A stretch of 64,000 nucleotides of DNA, taken from assembly GCF_015751765.1 (NCBI RefSeq), contig NZ_JADOTX010000001.1, positions 6,758,001 through 6,822,000 of the forward strand, in the 5' to 3' direction. This document shows positions 25,110 to 34,085 of the stretch, piece after piece. The first letter of the stretch is position 1. Every line of letters starts with the position of its first letter. The position numbers and the translations under genes were made by a program. Below the pieces are notes generated by a model. The model saw only the letters and a program-made list of their open reading frames with translations. It was not told the DNA's origin and searched no databases. The stretch comes from Micromonospora ureilytica. Lineage in GTDB: Bacteria; Actinomycetota; Actinomycetes; Mycobacteriales; Micromonosporaceae.

Positions 25110-27200
25110 TCACTCCTTCTCGATGGTGACCTTGCTGGGCTTGGCGCTGCGCTCGTCGGTGGTCGGCTTGGTGGGTCGCTTGCCGTTCTCACCGGTGCTA
25201 GTGATCTTGGTGGGCTTGGCGCCCCGGCCACCCTCGCCCGGAACGGCGGCCACGGTCGGCTCCCCGTCCACCCCGGCGCTCGCCGTCCCACCGTCCACGG
25301 TGGTCATCGGCTCGGCCACCGGCCGCGTCGTGGACTGCCCGGACTCCTCCGCGCCCGCATTCACCGGCTGCCTGGTGTCGGCGGGGTCCGTCTTCAGCCC
25401 GGTGCCCGTACCCGACCCGGAGGCCGCGCCGGCGGCAACGCTCACGCCGTCGTCCCCACCATCGGGCCCGCCTCCGCTCGCGCCGTTCTCCGCGGCCGGC
25501 GCAGTCGGGCCGTCGATCGGGCCGGTGACGCTCTGCAACCGCTGCTCGGACATCTGACGCTGGAACTCGTCGGACTCCTGCCGGGCTTTCCAGGTTTCCT
25601 GCCGCAGATCCGCGAGCTGCTGCTGGGCCTGGGCGATCTCCAGCATCACGTGGGCCAACTGCTGCCGGCCCGCCGCCGACTCCTGCTGGGTCGCCGCCAG
25701 GTGCTGCTGGGTGGTGGCCAGGTGCTGCTGCGTGGTGGCCGCGTACTCCTCGAACTGCCGCCGCGATGCCGCGACATGCTCGTCGGCCTCGCGGCGCTTG
25801 TCGCCGGCCTCCGTCTCGGCCCGGCTCAGCAGCTCAGCGGCCTCCGCCTCGGACCGCTGGCGCAGCGCTGCCGCATCCTGCTCGGCCGCCTGACGGACGC
25901 CGGCCGCGCCCTGCTCGATCTCGTTCTTGCGAGCGGTGTACTCGGTCTCCAGCTCGTTCTTCCGCGTGGAGTACTCGGTCTCCAGCTCGTCCCTGCGGCT
26001 CGTGAAGCCACTCTCCAGCTCCTGCTGACGGCCGGCGAACCCGGCCTCCAGTTCCTGCTGACGCGACGTGTGCTGCTTGTCCAACTCGTCGCGGCGCTTC
26101 GCGAACTCCCGCTCGGCGGTGGACTGTCGCTGCGCCAACTCCCGATCGGCCGCTTCCCGCCGGGAGTTGACCTCCTGCTCCACCCCGGCCCGCCACGCGC
26201 CCAGCTCCTGCTGGGTCTGCGCCCGGGTGTGCTGCACGTACGCCTCGGTCTCGGTGCGCATCCGCTGCACGTACGCCTCGGTGTCGGCGCGGCTGCGCTT
26301 CGTCGACTCGGTGGCCTGCGTCGTCAGCCGCTCGGCCTCCTGCTGCGCCTTGGCGCGAGTGGCCCGGCCGGCCATCGACGCGTCGTCGATGATCTGCTTG
26401 GCCTCCTGCTGCGCCTTGGCGTGGGTGGCCCGCCCGGCCTCGGTCGCGGTGTCGGTGAGCCGCTTGGCCTCCTGGAGGGCCTTGGCGTGCACCTCCTTCG
26501 CGGCATCGCGCAGATCGCTGGCCTCCTGCCGGGCGTTGGCCAACGTCTCGCGGGCCGTCTCGCGCAGCTTGGTGGCCTCCTGCTGGGCCCGGGTGTGGAT
26601 CTCCTTGGCGGAGTCCCGTAGCTGGGTGGCCTCCTGCTGGGCCTTCGCCAGCGCGTCCTGCGCAGCCTTGCGCAGCTGCGCCGACTCGTCCTTGGCCGAC
26701 CGCAGGGTCGCCTCGGCCTCGGCCCTCCGGGCGGAGCTGTGCCGCTCCTCCTCCGCGCGTCGGGCGGCGAGGGCGATCTCGAAGTCCTTCAGAGCCCGCG
26801 CGGCCTGCTCGCGGGCCTCCTCGATGATGTGCTCGGCCGCGGCACGACGGGCCTCGATCTCACCGCTCGCGTCGGTGAGGATCTGCTCGGCCTGCTCCTC
26901 GGCGAGAGTGAGGATCGACTCGACCCGCGGGCCGAGATGCCGGAACGACGCCCGGTCGACCACGTTCATCTGCTTGCGCACCTGGGTCAGGTCGCGCTGG
27001 AGAACCTCGACCTGGCCGGCGAGCTTGTGGATCTGTGTGTACGCCTGTTCCCGTTCGGAGGCGAGGGTCGCGATCTCGTGCTCAGCACGCGCGACATAAC
27101 GGTCGACCTGTTTCTTCTCGTACCCCCGCAGAGCGGACTCGAAGCTGGGCTCCGTCGTCACGTCCCCGCCGAGCGCGAACAGTTCCTCGCCGTGCGACAT
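25110..27200 (-). CDS. Scy/FilP-like polar-growth coiled-coil protein (long)
   Basis: A 696-residue cytoplasmic coiled-coil protein. The head FESALRGYEKKQVDRYVARAE resembles the DivIVA membrane-curvature head and the start of Streptomyces Scy and FilP. Residues about 60-530 are an almost unbroken coiled coil with Ala-rich repeats (AKAQQEATQLRDSAKE-like, roughly 20-26 residues). The last 150 residues are disordered, Gly/Ala/Thr-rich. In Streptomyces coelicolor filP and scy are neighbours and sit beside the methylmalonyl-CoA epimerase and thiolase genes, as here. Likely role: tip-located scaffold for apical growth. Which of the pair is Scy and which FilP is uncertain. Confidence 0.8.
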   Translation of the reverse strand: MSHGEELFALGGDVTTEPSFESALRGYEKKQVDRYVARAEHEIATLASEREQAYTQIHKLAGQVEVLQRDLTQVRKQMNVVDRASFRHLGPRVESILTLAEEQAEQILTDASGEIEARRAAAEHIIEEAREQAARALKDFEIALAARRAEEERHSSARRAEAEATLRSAKDESAQLRKAAQDALAKAQQEATQLRDSAKEIHTRAQQEATKLRETARETLANARQEASDLRDAAKEVHAKALQEAKRLTDTATEAGRATHAKAQQEAKQIIDDASMAGRATRAKAQQEAERLTTQATESTKRSRADTEAYVQRMRTETEAYVQHTRAQTQQELGAWRAGVEQEVNSRREAADRELAQRQSTAEREFAKRRDELDKQHTSRQQELEAGFAGRQQELESGFTSRRDELETEYSTRKNELETEYTARKNEIEQGAAGVRQAAEQDAAALRQRSEAEAAELLSRAETEAGDKRREADEHVAASRRQFEEYAATTQQHLATTQQHLAATQQESAAGRQQLAHVMLEIAQAQQQLADLRQETWKARQESDEFQRQMSEQRLQSVTGPIDGPTAPAAENGASGGGPDGGDDGVSVAAGAASGSGTGTGLKTDPADTRQPVNAGAEESGQSTTRPVAEPMTTVDGGTASAGVDGEPTVAAVPGEGGRGAKPTKITSTGENGKRPTKPTTDERSAKPSKVTIEKE

Positions 27201-27310
27201 GCCCCCATCCTCACACGCAACGGGCCCTGCTGGGGCGATACGGACGGGCCTTGTGGGAGCTACTTCACTCTGTTGCGGTTGGCGGATACCACCGGTGAGG
27301 AAACGGATAC

Positions 27311-27350
27311 GGCGCGAGGTGGCACCGGTTACCCGGTGTCACCTCGCGCC
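27311..27350 (-). terminator. Hairpin terminator after the shorter coiled-coil gene
   Basis: An 18-bp stem with one G-T pair (27311-27328 and 27333-27350) around TTAC, 28 bases past the stop of the gene ending at 27378. There is no T run, which is common for terminators in such GC-rich genomes. Confidence 0.65.
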
Positions 27351-27377
27351 GTCGATGCCCCGACCTGACGCCTCGCG

Positions 27378-28640
27378 TCAGCCGGCGGTCTCCGCGGGCA
27401 CCCGCTCCTGACCGCCCTCGGTCTTCTTGGCGTCCGGCTTGGCAGCCGGAGCGGCCTGCGCCGGCATTCCCGGAACGATGCCGGCGAGCCCGGAGAGCAT
27501 CTGACCCAGCTGCGACGTGACCGCGTCCTTCTGCCGGGTGAGGTCATCGACCTCGCGGCGGGCGGCCTGCGTGGTCAGCTCCGCCTCGGTGCGAGCCTCG
27601 GTGAGCAGACGCTGCGACTCGGCCTTCGCCTCGTTGAGGGTCTTCTCCGAGTGGGCCTTTGCCTTGTCGACCGTCTCGGCGGCGTTGCGCTCCGACTCGA
27701 CCCGCCGCGCCTCGGCGCGCTGCTCGATCTCCTTGGCCCGCTCCTGCGCGGCCCGCGCACGCTGCTCGGCCTCGCTGACCATCTTCTGGGTCTGCGAGAC
27801 CTGGGCGGCGTGGCGCTCGGACTCCTCGCGCTCGGCCTTCTCCCGCCGCTCGGCCAGCTGGAGCTCCAGGGCCTGCAGGTCCTTGTCGCGCTTGTCCCGC
27901 GCGTCGGTGAGCAGCTTGGTCGCCTCGGCGCGCTTCTCCTCAGCCTCCCGGGCGGCCTTCGCCCGCTGCTGGGTGATCTCCCGCTCGGCGGTGGCCCGGA
28001 GGGTGGCGACCTCCCGCTCGACAGTCGACTTCAGCTCCGCCACCTCGTGTGCGGTGACCGTACGCAGCTGCTTGGTCTCACGGTCGGCGTCGGCGCGCAG
28101 CGTGTCAGCCTCGCGACGGGCCTGCACCCGGACCTCGGCGGCCTCGCGCTCGGCGGCCGTGCGCAGGTTGCCCGCCTCGCGCTCGGCGCTCGCCTTCATG
28201 GCCGCGGCCTCGGCACGGGCCTTGTCGGTGATCTCACGGGCCTCGAGGCGGGCGGCGGAGAGGATGCCCTCCGACTCGCGCTTGGCCTCGTTGCGGTGGT
28301 CGTTGGCCTGCTCCTCGGCGAGCCGGAGGATCTGCTCAACGCGAGTGCCGAGCCCGGAGAGGGTGGGCCGGCTGTTCTCTTCGAGCTGCTTGTTCGTGTC
28401 GGTGAGCTTCTGCTCCAGCGCACTCATGCGCTGCTCGGCCTGGCGGAGCCGACGCTGGGCGTCGTTCATCCGCTGCTCGGCCTCGGCACGGGCCTGCTCG
28501 GACTGGGTCAGCGCGGCGGTCATCCGGCCGAGGAAGTCGTCGACCTGATGGGTGTTGTATCCGCGCAGGCCAACGGTGAAATCTGGCTGCGAGTTCGCGT
28601 TATCGAAGAACGCGAGAGGGGAGGACTGCTGCTGGGGCAT
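27378..28640 (-). CDS. Scy/FilP-like DivIVA-domain coiled-coil protein (short)
   Basis: A 420-residue cytoplasmic coiled-coil protein with a DivIVA-like head (FTVGLRGYNTHQVDDFLGRM at residues 20-39), a coiled coil over about residues 40-375 rich in AEREA, EAREIT and READTLR repeats, and a short Ala/Pro tail. It is paralogous in design to the 696-residue neighbour, sharing the GLGTRVEQILRLAEEQA / HLGPRVESILTLAEEQA segment. It is probably part of the same polar scaffold. The head reading NTHQVDDFL is typical of actinobacterial Wag31-related proteins, but this is too long to be Wag31 itself. Confidence 0.82.
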   Translation of the reverse strand: MPQQQSSPLAFFDNANSQPDFTVGLRGYNTHQVDDFLGRMTAALTQSEQARAEAEQRMNDAQRRLRQAEQRMSALEQKLTDTNKQLEENSRPTLSGLGTRVEQILRLAEEQANDHRNEAKRESEGILSAARLEAREITDKARAEAAAMKASAEREAGNLRTAAEREAAEVRVQARREADTLRADADRETKQLRTVTAHEVAELKSTVEREVATLRATAEREITQQRAKAAREAEEKRAEATKLLTDARDKRDKDLQALELQLAERREKAEREESERHAAQVSQTQKMVSEAEQRARAAQERAKEIEQRAEARRVESERNAAETVDKAKAHSEKTLNEAKAESQRLLTEARTEAELTTQAARREVDDLTRQKDAVTSQLGQMLSGLAGIVPGMPAQAAPAAKPDAKKTEGGQERVPAETAG

Positions 28641-28965
28641 TGGGACATACTGGCAGACGCCCCAGGGTGCTTCGCAAGAGCGGTGGGAAGCTTTCGTGCC
28701 CTCTTTACATGGTCAACTCCCGCGATCGGCGAGGTTGGACCAATCGGCGATCTTGGCAGGTCCCGGCGGGTCGGACGACACGCAGCGTGACGCGGAAAAG
28801 GGCCCCGGGGTTACCCCGAGGCCCTTTGTTCGATCCGGGTGGGTTATCCGCTAATGGGGGCGGAAGAACAATGAGCGATCGGCGCAATGGTCATCCAGCG
28901 TTCCACCGTCCGGCCGGGACCCGCCCCGGCGGTGCCGGTCAGTGCCCCGGAACCGGCGGTGCCGG
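28641..28965. other. Intergenic gap with terminator and a 27-bp tandem duplication
   Basis: The 325 bases hold a hairpin terminator (28797-28827) and a near-exact 27-bp tandem duplication, copies starting at 28927 and 28954, that spans the stop codon of the carboxylase/reductase gene and so duplicates the stop. The promoter of the coiled-coil gene ending at 27378 should lie next to 28641. No gene is evident. Confidence 0.6.
28797..28827 (-). terminator. Intrinsic terminator after ccr
   Basis: Read on the minus strand, AAAGGGCCTCGGGG pairs with CCCCGGGGCCCTTT around TAA and is followed by TTCC. One A-C type mismatch interrupts the stem. It lies about 140 bases past the ccr stop. Confidence 0.8.
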
Positions 28966-30420
28966 TCAGTGCCCCCGGAACCGGTTGATCGCGTCCTCGT
29001 GTCGGGCCCGCAACTCTCCGTCGCGTACGCCCAGCCCGTCGGTGGGTGCAAGGCAGCGCACGCCGACCTTGCCCTGGTGGGCGTTGCGGTGCACCTCGTA
29101 CGCGGCGTGGCCGGTCTGCTCCAGGGGGTAGGTGCGGGACACCGTCGGGTGCACCTTGCCGAGCGCGACCAGGCGGTTGGCCTGCCACGCCTCGTGGTAG
29201 TTGGCGAAGTGGCTGCCGACGATCCGCTTGAGGTGCATCCACAGGTAGCGGTTGTCGTACTGGTGCTGGAAACCGCTGGTGGAGGCGCAGGTGACGATGG
29301 TCCCGCCGCGCCGGGCCACGTAGACGCTGGCGCCGAAGGTTTCCCGACCCGGGTGCTCGAACACGATGTCCGGGTCCTCGCCGCTGGTCAGCTCGCGGAT
29401 CCGCTCGCCGAAGCGCCGCCACTCGTCCGGGTCCTGTGTCTCCTCGTCCTTCCAGAAGCGGAAGCCCTCGGCGGCCCGGTCGATGACCAGTTCCGCGCCC
29501 ATCCGGCGGCACAGCTCGGCCTTCTCCGGTGAGGACACCACACAGACCGGGATCGCCCCGCCGTTGAGCGCCATCTGCGTGGCGTACCCGCCGAGGCCCC
29601 CGGAGGCGCCCCAGATCAGCACCACGTCGCCCTGCTTCATGTTGGCGCCGTGGTGCGAGACGAGCTGCCGGTACGCGGTGGAGTTGACCAGCCCGGGGCT
29701 GGCCGCCTCCTCCCAGCTCAGGTGCCGCGGCTTGGGCATCAGCTGGTTGGCCTTGACCACGGCCAGCTCGGCCAGCCCGCCGAAGTTGGTCTCGAAACCC
29801 CAGATCCGCTGCTGCGGGTCGAGCATTGTGTCGTCGTGCCCGGCCGCGTCCTCCAACTCGACGGAGAGGCAGTGCGCGACCACCTCGTCGCCGGGCGCCC
29901 AGCGGGTCACCCCGGGGCCGGTGCGCAGCACCACGCCCGCCGCGTCCGAGCCGACCACGTGGTACGGCAGGTCGTGTCGGCGGGTCAGCTCGGAGACCCG
30001 GCCGTAGCGCTCCAGGAACCTGAAGGTGGGCAGCGGCTCGAAGATGCTGGTCCACACCGTGTTGTAGTTGATCGCGCTGGCCATCACCGCGACCAGCGCC
30101 TCGCCCGGCGCCAGCTCCGGCGTCGGCACCTCCTGCACGTGCAGGGCCTTGCGCGGGTCCTTGTCCCGGGTGGCCATGCCGTCGAACATCCGGGACTCCT
30201 CGGCGCGGACCACCACGCCCCGGTAGCTCTCCGGTACGGGCAGCCCGGCGACGCCGGCGAGTTCGCGGTCCGGATCGTTCGATTCCTCCGCCGCCATGAT
30301 CGCTTCGAGGATGTCCTGCACGGTGACCTCCGGTTCGTCCGCACCCGCACGGGCCCGGGTGCTGCCATCGTCGGCGCCGGTGGGCACGACCGCCATGTCG
30401 GCATTCGACACATCCGGCAC
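28966..30420 (-). CDS. ccr: Crotonyl-CoA carboxylase/reductase
   Basis: Reductively carboxylates crotonyl-CoA with NADPH and CO2 to (2S)-ethylmalonyl-CoA, for the ethylmalonyl-CoA pathway or as a polyketide extender. The 484-residue medium-chain reductase has the CO2/substrate-site Asn in ASAINYNTVWTS, the YHVVGSDAAGVVLRTG core, the Phe-Glu pair in GFETNFGG, and the nucleotide loop WGASGGLGGYATQMA. GTG at 30420 has AGGAG 8 bases upstream; the conserved core starts about 40 residues later. Regulon site D lies 29 bases ahead of the start. An NADPH-only crotonyl-CoA reductase is less likely given the CO2-site residues. Confidence 0.95.
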   Translation of the reverse strand: MPDVSNADMAVVPTGADDGSTRARAGADEPEVTVQDILEAIMAAEESNDPDRELAGVAGLPVPESYRGVVVRAEESRMFDGMATRDKDPRKALHVQEVPTPELAPGEALVAVMASAINYNTVWTSIFEPLPTFRFLERYGRVSELTRRHDLPYHVVGSDAAGVVLRTGPGVTRWAPGDEVVAHCLSVELEDAAGHDDTMLDPQQRIWGFETNFGGLAELAVVKANQLMPKPRHLSWEEAASPGLVNSTAYRQLVSHHGANMKQGDVVLIWGASGGLGGYATQMALNGGAIPVCVVSSPEKAELCRRMGAELVIDRAAEGFRFWKDEETQDPDEWRRFGERIRELTSGEDPDIVFEHPGRETFGASVYVARRGGTIVTCASTSGFQHQYDNRYLWMHLKRIVGSHFANYHEAWQANRLVALGKVHPTVSRTYPLEQTGHAAYEVHRNAHQGKVGVRCLAPTDGLGVRDGELRARHEDAINRFRGH

Positions 30421-30449
30421 CGGTCGCGCTCCTGTGGGGCCGGACGTTA

Positions 30450-30465
30450 CTGAACGGTAGCTAGG
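30450..30465 (-). promoter_or_regulatory. Acyl-CoA regulon operator, site D (ccr)
   Basis: On the plus strand CTGAACGGTAGCTAGG, i.e. CCTAGCTACCGTTCAG in the direction of ccr. It shares the 11-base TTACTGAACGG core with site B upstream of ethylmalonyl-CoA mutase, the enzyme that acts after ccr and the epimerase. Confidence 0.6.
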
Positions 30466-30522
30466 CCGGGAAGTCCTCTGTGAAAAACTGCATCCGCCGA
30501 TGCGTGAAGGTGTCCGACCACC

Positions 30523-30556
30523 CCGCCAACCGCGCACTGACGTGCGCGGTTGGCGG
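30523..30556 (-). terminator. Hairpin terminator abutting the epimerase stop
   Basis: A perfect 14-bp stem, CCGCCAACCGCGCA with TGCGCGGTTGGCGG, around CTGACG. It begins at the base next to the epimerase stop codon and should separate that transcript from the ccr promoter. Confidence 0.75.
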
Positions 30557-31033
30557 TCAGTGGGGAGTGGGGGCGGGTTGGACCAGTTCGATGAGGACGC
30601 CGCCGGCGTCCTTGGGGTGGACGAAGTTGATCCGGCTGTCCGCGGTGCCACGCCTCGGAGCGTCGTAGAGGAGCCGCATGCCGCGCTCGCGCAGCGCCGC
30701 GCAGGCCGCGTCGATGTCCACCACGGTGTACGCGACCTGCTGCACGCCCGGCCCGTTGCGGTCCAGGAACTTCGCGATCGTCGACTCCGGGGTGAGCGGG
30801 GCGAGCAACTGCACGCAGCCGCCCTCGGTGGTCGGCCCGACGGCCAGCATCGCTTCCCGAACGCCCTGCTCGACGTTGGTCTCGACGTGTACGCATCGCA
30901 TGCCGAACGTCCGCTGGTAGAAGTCGATCGCGGCGTCCAGGTCGGCCACGGCGATCCCGACGTGGTCAATCTTGCGAAGCCCGATGTCTGTGACGTAGTC
31001 CGCACCGGGCTCGACGGGGGAGTTCTCTGCCAT
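30557..31033 (-). CDS. Methylmalonyl-CoA/ethylmalonyl-CoA epimerase
   Basis: Interconverts the 2R and 2S forms of methyl- or ethylmalonyl-CoA, linking Ccr (2S product) to the R-specific mutase. The 158-residue product is a vicinal-oxygen-chelate protein with two beta-alpha-beta-beta-beta modules. Metal ligands are visible as the His in KIDHVGIAVADLD, the His/Gln region in QQVAYTVVDID and the Glu in GVLIELVQPA. It starts at 31033 (MAENSPVE) and is divergent from the thiolase with 62 bases between, containing operator site E. This pairing is as in Streptomyces (SCO5398-SCO5399). Confidence 0.92.
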   Translation of the reverse strand: MAENSPVEPGADYVTDIGLRKIDHVGIAVADLDAAIDFYQRTFGMRCVHVETNVEQGVREAMLAVGPTTEGGCVQLLAPLTPESTIAKFLDRNGPGVQQVAYTVVDIDAACAALRERGMRLLYDAPRRGTADSRINFVHPKDAGGVLIELVQPAPTPH

Positions 31034-31046
31034 GGCGCTAGTCTGG

Positions 31047-31062
31047 CCGAACAATCGTTAAG
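31047..31062 (-). promoter_or_regulatory. Acyl-CoA regulon operator, site E (epimerase/thiolase)
   Basis: On the plus strand CCGAACAATCGTTAAG, i.e. CTTAACGATTGTTCGG reversed. It sits in the 62-base gap between the two divergent starts and could control both genes. It is the most divergent copy of the element in its outer bases but keeps the spacing. Confidence 0.5.
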
Positions 31063-31095
31063 GCGTACAGCTCGGCACCCCCCTCGGAGGCAGGC

Positions 31096-32295
31096 ATGGC
31101 TTCGGTGATCGTCAGCGGCGCGCGGACCCCGATGGGCCGGCTGCTGGGCAACCTCAAGGACCTCCCGGCCACGAAGCTCGGCGGGATCGCCATCAAGGCG
31201 GCGCTGGAGCGTGCCGGCGTCAGCCCGGACCAGGTCCAGTACGTGATCATGGGGCAGGTGTTGCAGGCCGGCGCCGGTCAGATCCCGGCTCGGCAGGCGG
31301 CGGTCGAGGCCGGCGTGCCGATGTCCGTGCCGGCGCTGACCATCAACAAGGTCTGCCTCTCCGGCCTGGACGCGATCGCCCTGGCCGACCAGCTGATCCG
31401 CGCCGGCGAGTTCGACATCGTGGTGGCCGGCGGCATGGAGTCGATGACCAACGCCCCGCACCTGCTGATGGGCCAGCGCACCGGCTACAAGTACGGCGAC
31501 GTGGTGGTCAAGGACCACATGGCGCACGACGGGCTCAGCGACGCCTGGGACTGCTGCTCGATGGGCGAGTCGACCGAGCGGCTCGGCGCCAAGCACGGCA
31601 TCTCCCGCGCGGAGCAGGACGCCTTCGCCGCCGCCAGCCACCAGCGGGCCGCCGCCGCGCAGAAGAACGGTCACTTCGCCGACGAGATCGCCCCGGTGGT
31701 CATCCCGCAGCGCAAGGGTGACCCGCTGGTGATCAGCGAGGACGAGGGCATTCGCCCGGACACCACCGTCGAGTCGCTGGCCAAGCTCCGCCCCGCCTTC
31801 GCCAAGGACGGCACCATCACCGCCGGCAGCTCCTCGCCGATCTCCGACGGCGCCGCCGCGGTGCTCGTGATGAGCAAGGCCAAGGCGAAGGAGCTGGGGC
31901 TGACCTGGCTGGCCGAGATCGGTGCGCACGGCAACGTGGCGGGCCCGGACAACTCCCTGCACTCGCAGCCGTCCAACGCCATCAATCACGCCCTGAAGAA
32001 GGGCGGACTGAGCGTGGCGGACCTGGACCTCATCGAGATCAACGAGGCGTTCGCACAGGTCGGTGTCCAGTCCACCCGGGACCTGGGGGTCGACCCGGAC
32101 AAGGTCAACGTCAACGGCGGCGCGATCGCGCTGGGCCACCCGATCGGCATGTCCGGCGCGCGACTCGTACTCACCCTCGCCCTGGAGCTGAAGCGACGCG
32201 GCGGTGGCACCGGCGCGGCGGCGCTCTGTGGCGGCGGCGGCCAGGGCGACGCGCTGATCATCCACGTGCCGGGAAATGCCGCGGCCAGCCAGTGA
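31096..32295 (+). CDS. Acetyl-CoA C-acetyltransferase (thiolase)
   Basis: Condenses two acetyl-CoA to acetoacetyl-CoA or cleaves the reverse. The 399-residue product has the acyl-accepting Cys in [12 protein letters not shown] (near residue 89), the [13 protein letters not shown] loop, the catalytic His in [14 protein letters not shown] [16 protein letters not shown], and the second Cys in [14 protein letters not shown]. The biosynthetic PhaA-type reading fits its regulon partners. GGAGG lies 8 bases ahead of ATG. Confidence 0.94.
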   Translation: MASVIVSGARTPMGRLLGNLKDLPATKLGGIAIKAALERAGVSPDQVQYVIMGQVLQAGAGQIPARQAAVEAGVPMSVPALTINKVCLSGLDAIALADQLIRAGEFDIVVAGGMESMTNAPHLLMGQRTGYKYGDVVVKDHMAHDGLSDAWDCCSMGESTERLGAKHGISRAEQDAFAAASHQRAAAAQKNGHFADEIAPVVIPQRKGDPLVISEDEGIRPDTTVESLAKLRPAFAKDGTITAGSSSPISDGAAAVLVMSKAKAKELGLTWLAEIGAHGNVAGPDNSLHSQPSNAINHALKKGGLSVADLDLIEINEAFAQVGVQSTRDLGVDPDKVNVNGGAIALGHPIGMSGARLVLTLALELKRRGGGTGAAALCGGGGQGDALIIHVPGNAAASQ

Positions 32296-32340
32296 GCGCG
32301 AGGAGCGAGCCGGTTTTGCGAGCCCCGCAGTCGCGAACAA
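32296..32340. repeat. Intergenic GC-rich repeat-like spacer
   Basis: The spacer after the thiolase stop reads GCGCGAGGAGCGAGCCGG then TTTTGCGAGCCCCGC. Spacers with this GAGCGCGAGGAGCGAGC flavour are, in my experience of the family, frequent between genes in Micromonosporaceae. Only this copy is in the window, so the repeat status is unproven. Confidence 0.35.
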
Positions 32341-32350
32341 AGATGACACA

Positions 32351-33352
32351 GTGAGCGGGGCTGAGCACGTTCCGGTTGCGGGCACCACGTCGGTGCGCCG
32401 CAGCCGGGACGTACCGCTGCTGGTCGAGCGGGCCCGCGCGGGCGACCCCCGTGCGGTGGCCCGCCTGATCACGTTGGTGGAGAACGGTGACGCGCTGTTG
32501 CCGGCGGTCGCCGCGGCGCTGGCGCCGTACGCCGGGCAGGCCCAGGTGGTCGGGCTGACCGGTTCACCCGGGGTGGGCAAGTCGACCACCACGAACGAGC
32601 TGGTCCGCGCGCTGCGGGCGCAGGGGCACCGGGTCGGAGTGCTGGCGGTCGACCCGTCCAGCCCGTTCACCGGCGGGGCGATCCTCGGCGACCGGGTGCG
32701 GATGCAGGACCACGCCACCGATCCGGGTGTCTACATCCGGTCGATGTCCAGCCGGGGGCACCTCGGCGGGCTGGCCGCGGCGACGCCGCAGGCGGTCCGG
32801 GTGCTGGAGGGCGCCGGCTGCGACGTGGTGCTGGTGGAGACCGTCGGCGTCGGGCAGGCCGAGGTGGAGGTCGCGTCGCTCGCCGACACGACGCTGGTGC
32901 TGCTCGCGCCCGGGATGGGCGACGCGATCCAGGCGGTCAAGGCCGGCATCCTGGAGATCGCCGACGTGTTCGTGATCAACAAGGCGGACCGGGACGGCGT
33001 CGACGCCACCGTCCGTGACATCCAGGGCATGATCGCTCTCGGTGAGCGCGGGCCGGGGCAGTGGCGTCCGCAGGTGGTCCGGTCGGTCGCCGCGCGCGGC
33101 GAGGGCATCGACGACATCGCCGCCGCCATCGACAAGCACCGCGGCTGGCTGGTCGAACACGGCGAGCTGCGCCGCCGGCAGGAAGCGCGGGCCGCCGCCG
33201 AGATCGAGGCGATCGCGCTCGGCACCCTCCGCGCCCGGATCGGCTCACTGCGCGACGGTACGGAGTTGACCACGCTCGCCACCAGGGTTGCCGAGGGTAC
33301 GACCGATCCGTACACGGCGGCTGAGGAGTTGCTCGCCCAGCTCGCCCGCTGA
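32351..33352 (+). CDS. meaB: MeaB-type GTPase chaperone of B12-dependent mutases
   Basis: MeaB loads and protects adenosylcobalamin in acyl-CoA mutases using GTP. The 333-residue product has P-loop GLTGSPGVGKSTTTNEL near residue 58, switch AVDPSSPFTGGAILGDRVRM, the MeaB-specific RSMSSRGHLGGLA, ETVGVGQAEVEV, and the guanine motif NKAD. GTG at 32351 (VSGAEHVPVAG) is chosen over in-frame codons overlapping the thiolase gene. It probably serves the ethylmalonyl-CoA and isobutyryl-CoA mutases of this window. Confidence 0.94.
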   Translation: MSGAEHVPVAGTTSVRRSRDVPLLVERARAGDPRAVARLITLVENGDALLPAVAAALAPYAGQAQVVGLTGSPGVGKSTTTNELVRALRAQGHRVGVLAVDPSSPFTGGAILGDRVRMQDHATDPGVYIRSMSSRGHLGGLAAATPQAVRVLEGAGCDVVLVETVGVGQAEVEVASLADTTLVLLAPGMGDAIQAVKAGILEIADVFVINKADRDGVDATVRDIQGMIALGERGPGQWRPQVVRSVAARGEGIDDIAAAIDKHRGWLVEHGELRRRQEARAAAEIEAIALGTLRARIGSLRDGTELTTLATRVAEGTTDPYTAAEELLAQLAR

Positions 33353-33365
33353 CCTGGAAAGTGCG

Positions 33366-33400
33366 GCGGGGCCGGCACCGACGATCGGCGACGGCCCCGC
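33366..33400. terminator. Hairpin between convergent meaB and SapA-like genes
   Basis: GCGGGGCCG pairs with CGGCCCCGC around a 17-base loop that contains its own small stem, CCGA/TCGG. It lies 13 bases past meaB and 19 before the opposite stop, and can serve both genes. Confidence 0.65.
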
Positions 33401-33419
33401 GCCTGCGGGTCTAGATCAC

Positions 33420-33824
33420 CTAGCCGCAGTGGCCCCAGGGGCTGGTCCAGTAAGTGCCACGGCTGAGACCGCCGAACCGGACGCACTGTCCGCCGCTGTC
33501 GGCTCGGATCGGCCCCGCGTAGTACCCGAAGCGCCCCTCATCGATGCCGCCCCGGCCGTCCTCGATGTCGAGGTACGCGCCGACCTTGGTCGACGTGCCT
33601 CGGTCCGCGGTCTTGATGGTGACCACACAGTTCCAGCCACCACCGCTGGACTTGTAGAGCAGGTACGTGGTCGCGCCGGGTAGCCCGTGACTGTCGATGA
33701 CGTAGTACCCGGAGCCGCACAGGGCGCTGGGCGACTCGGCCGCCTGCGCCGGCGCGGCCGCGGCGAGCAGCGCGCCGACCGACAGGGTCACCGCCGTGGC
33801 GAGACTCAACAACTTTCTGCGCAT
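33420..33824 (-). CDS. Secreted SapA-like (spore-associated protein A) protein
   Basis: A 134-residue protein with a Sec signal peptide (MRRKLLSLATAVTLSVGALL, cleavage after AQA near residue 28). The mature part is small, aromatic and glycine-rich with four Cys (LCGSGYYVID, WNCVVTI, GQCVRFGG, GHCG). The pattern of CGSGYY, TYLLY, NCVVTI and YAGP resembles spore-associated protein A of Streptomyces, found on aerial hyphae and spores; function is unsettled. GTGAGGT lies 6 bases before ATG. A 261-base gap upstream separates it from the Asp23 genes. Confidence 0.65.
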   Translation of the reverse strand: MRRKLLSLATAVTLSVGALLAAAAPAQAAESPSALCGSGYYVIDSHGLPGATTYLLYKSSGGGWNCVVTIKTADRGTSTKVGAYLDIEDGRGGIDEGRFGYYAGPIRADSGGQCVRFGGLSRGTYWTSPWGHCG

Positions 33825-34085
33825 CAAACAGACCTCACTTGCGTAGCGGCGAAACGTCCATTGTGGAGTGCCCCGATCATCAGCCTGAATGGTCCGATTG
33901 CCGCCAGTGCGCGGGGACTCCACGTCAGTACGTCGTGGTGACGCGGTGCTTTGGTTGCCCGCAAGCCGAAGGTCACTCCGATTCTTTAGTAGGCTCGCGG
34001 CGCGTGGTCGCCGTACGGTCGGCCACGCGAGCGGGCTGACGAGCCAGTCGGTCCACAATGCGCCGGGACCAGGGGAGATGTGATC

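Noticed and set aside
28820..28850. TTCGATCCGGGT as the T-arm of a tRNA gene
   Set aside because: No acceptor stem, D-arm or anticodon loop can be formed around it.
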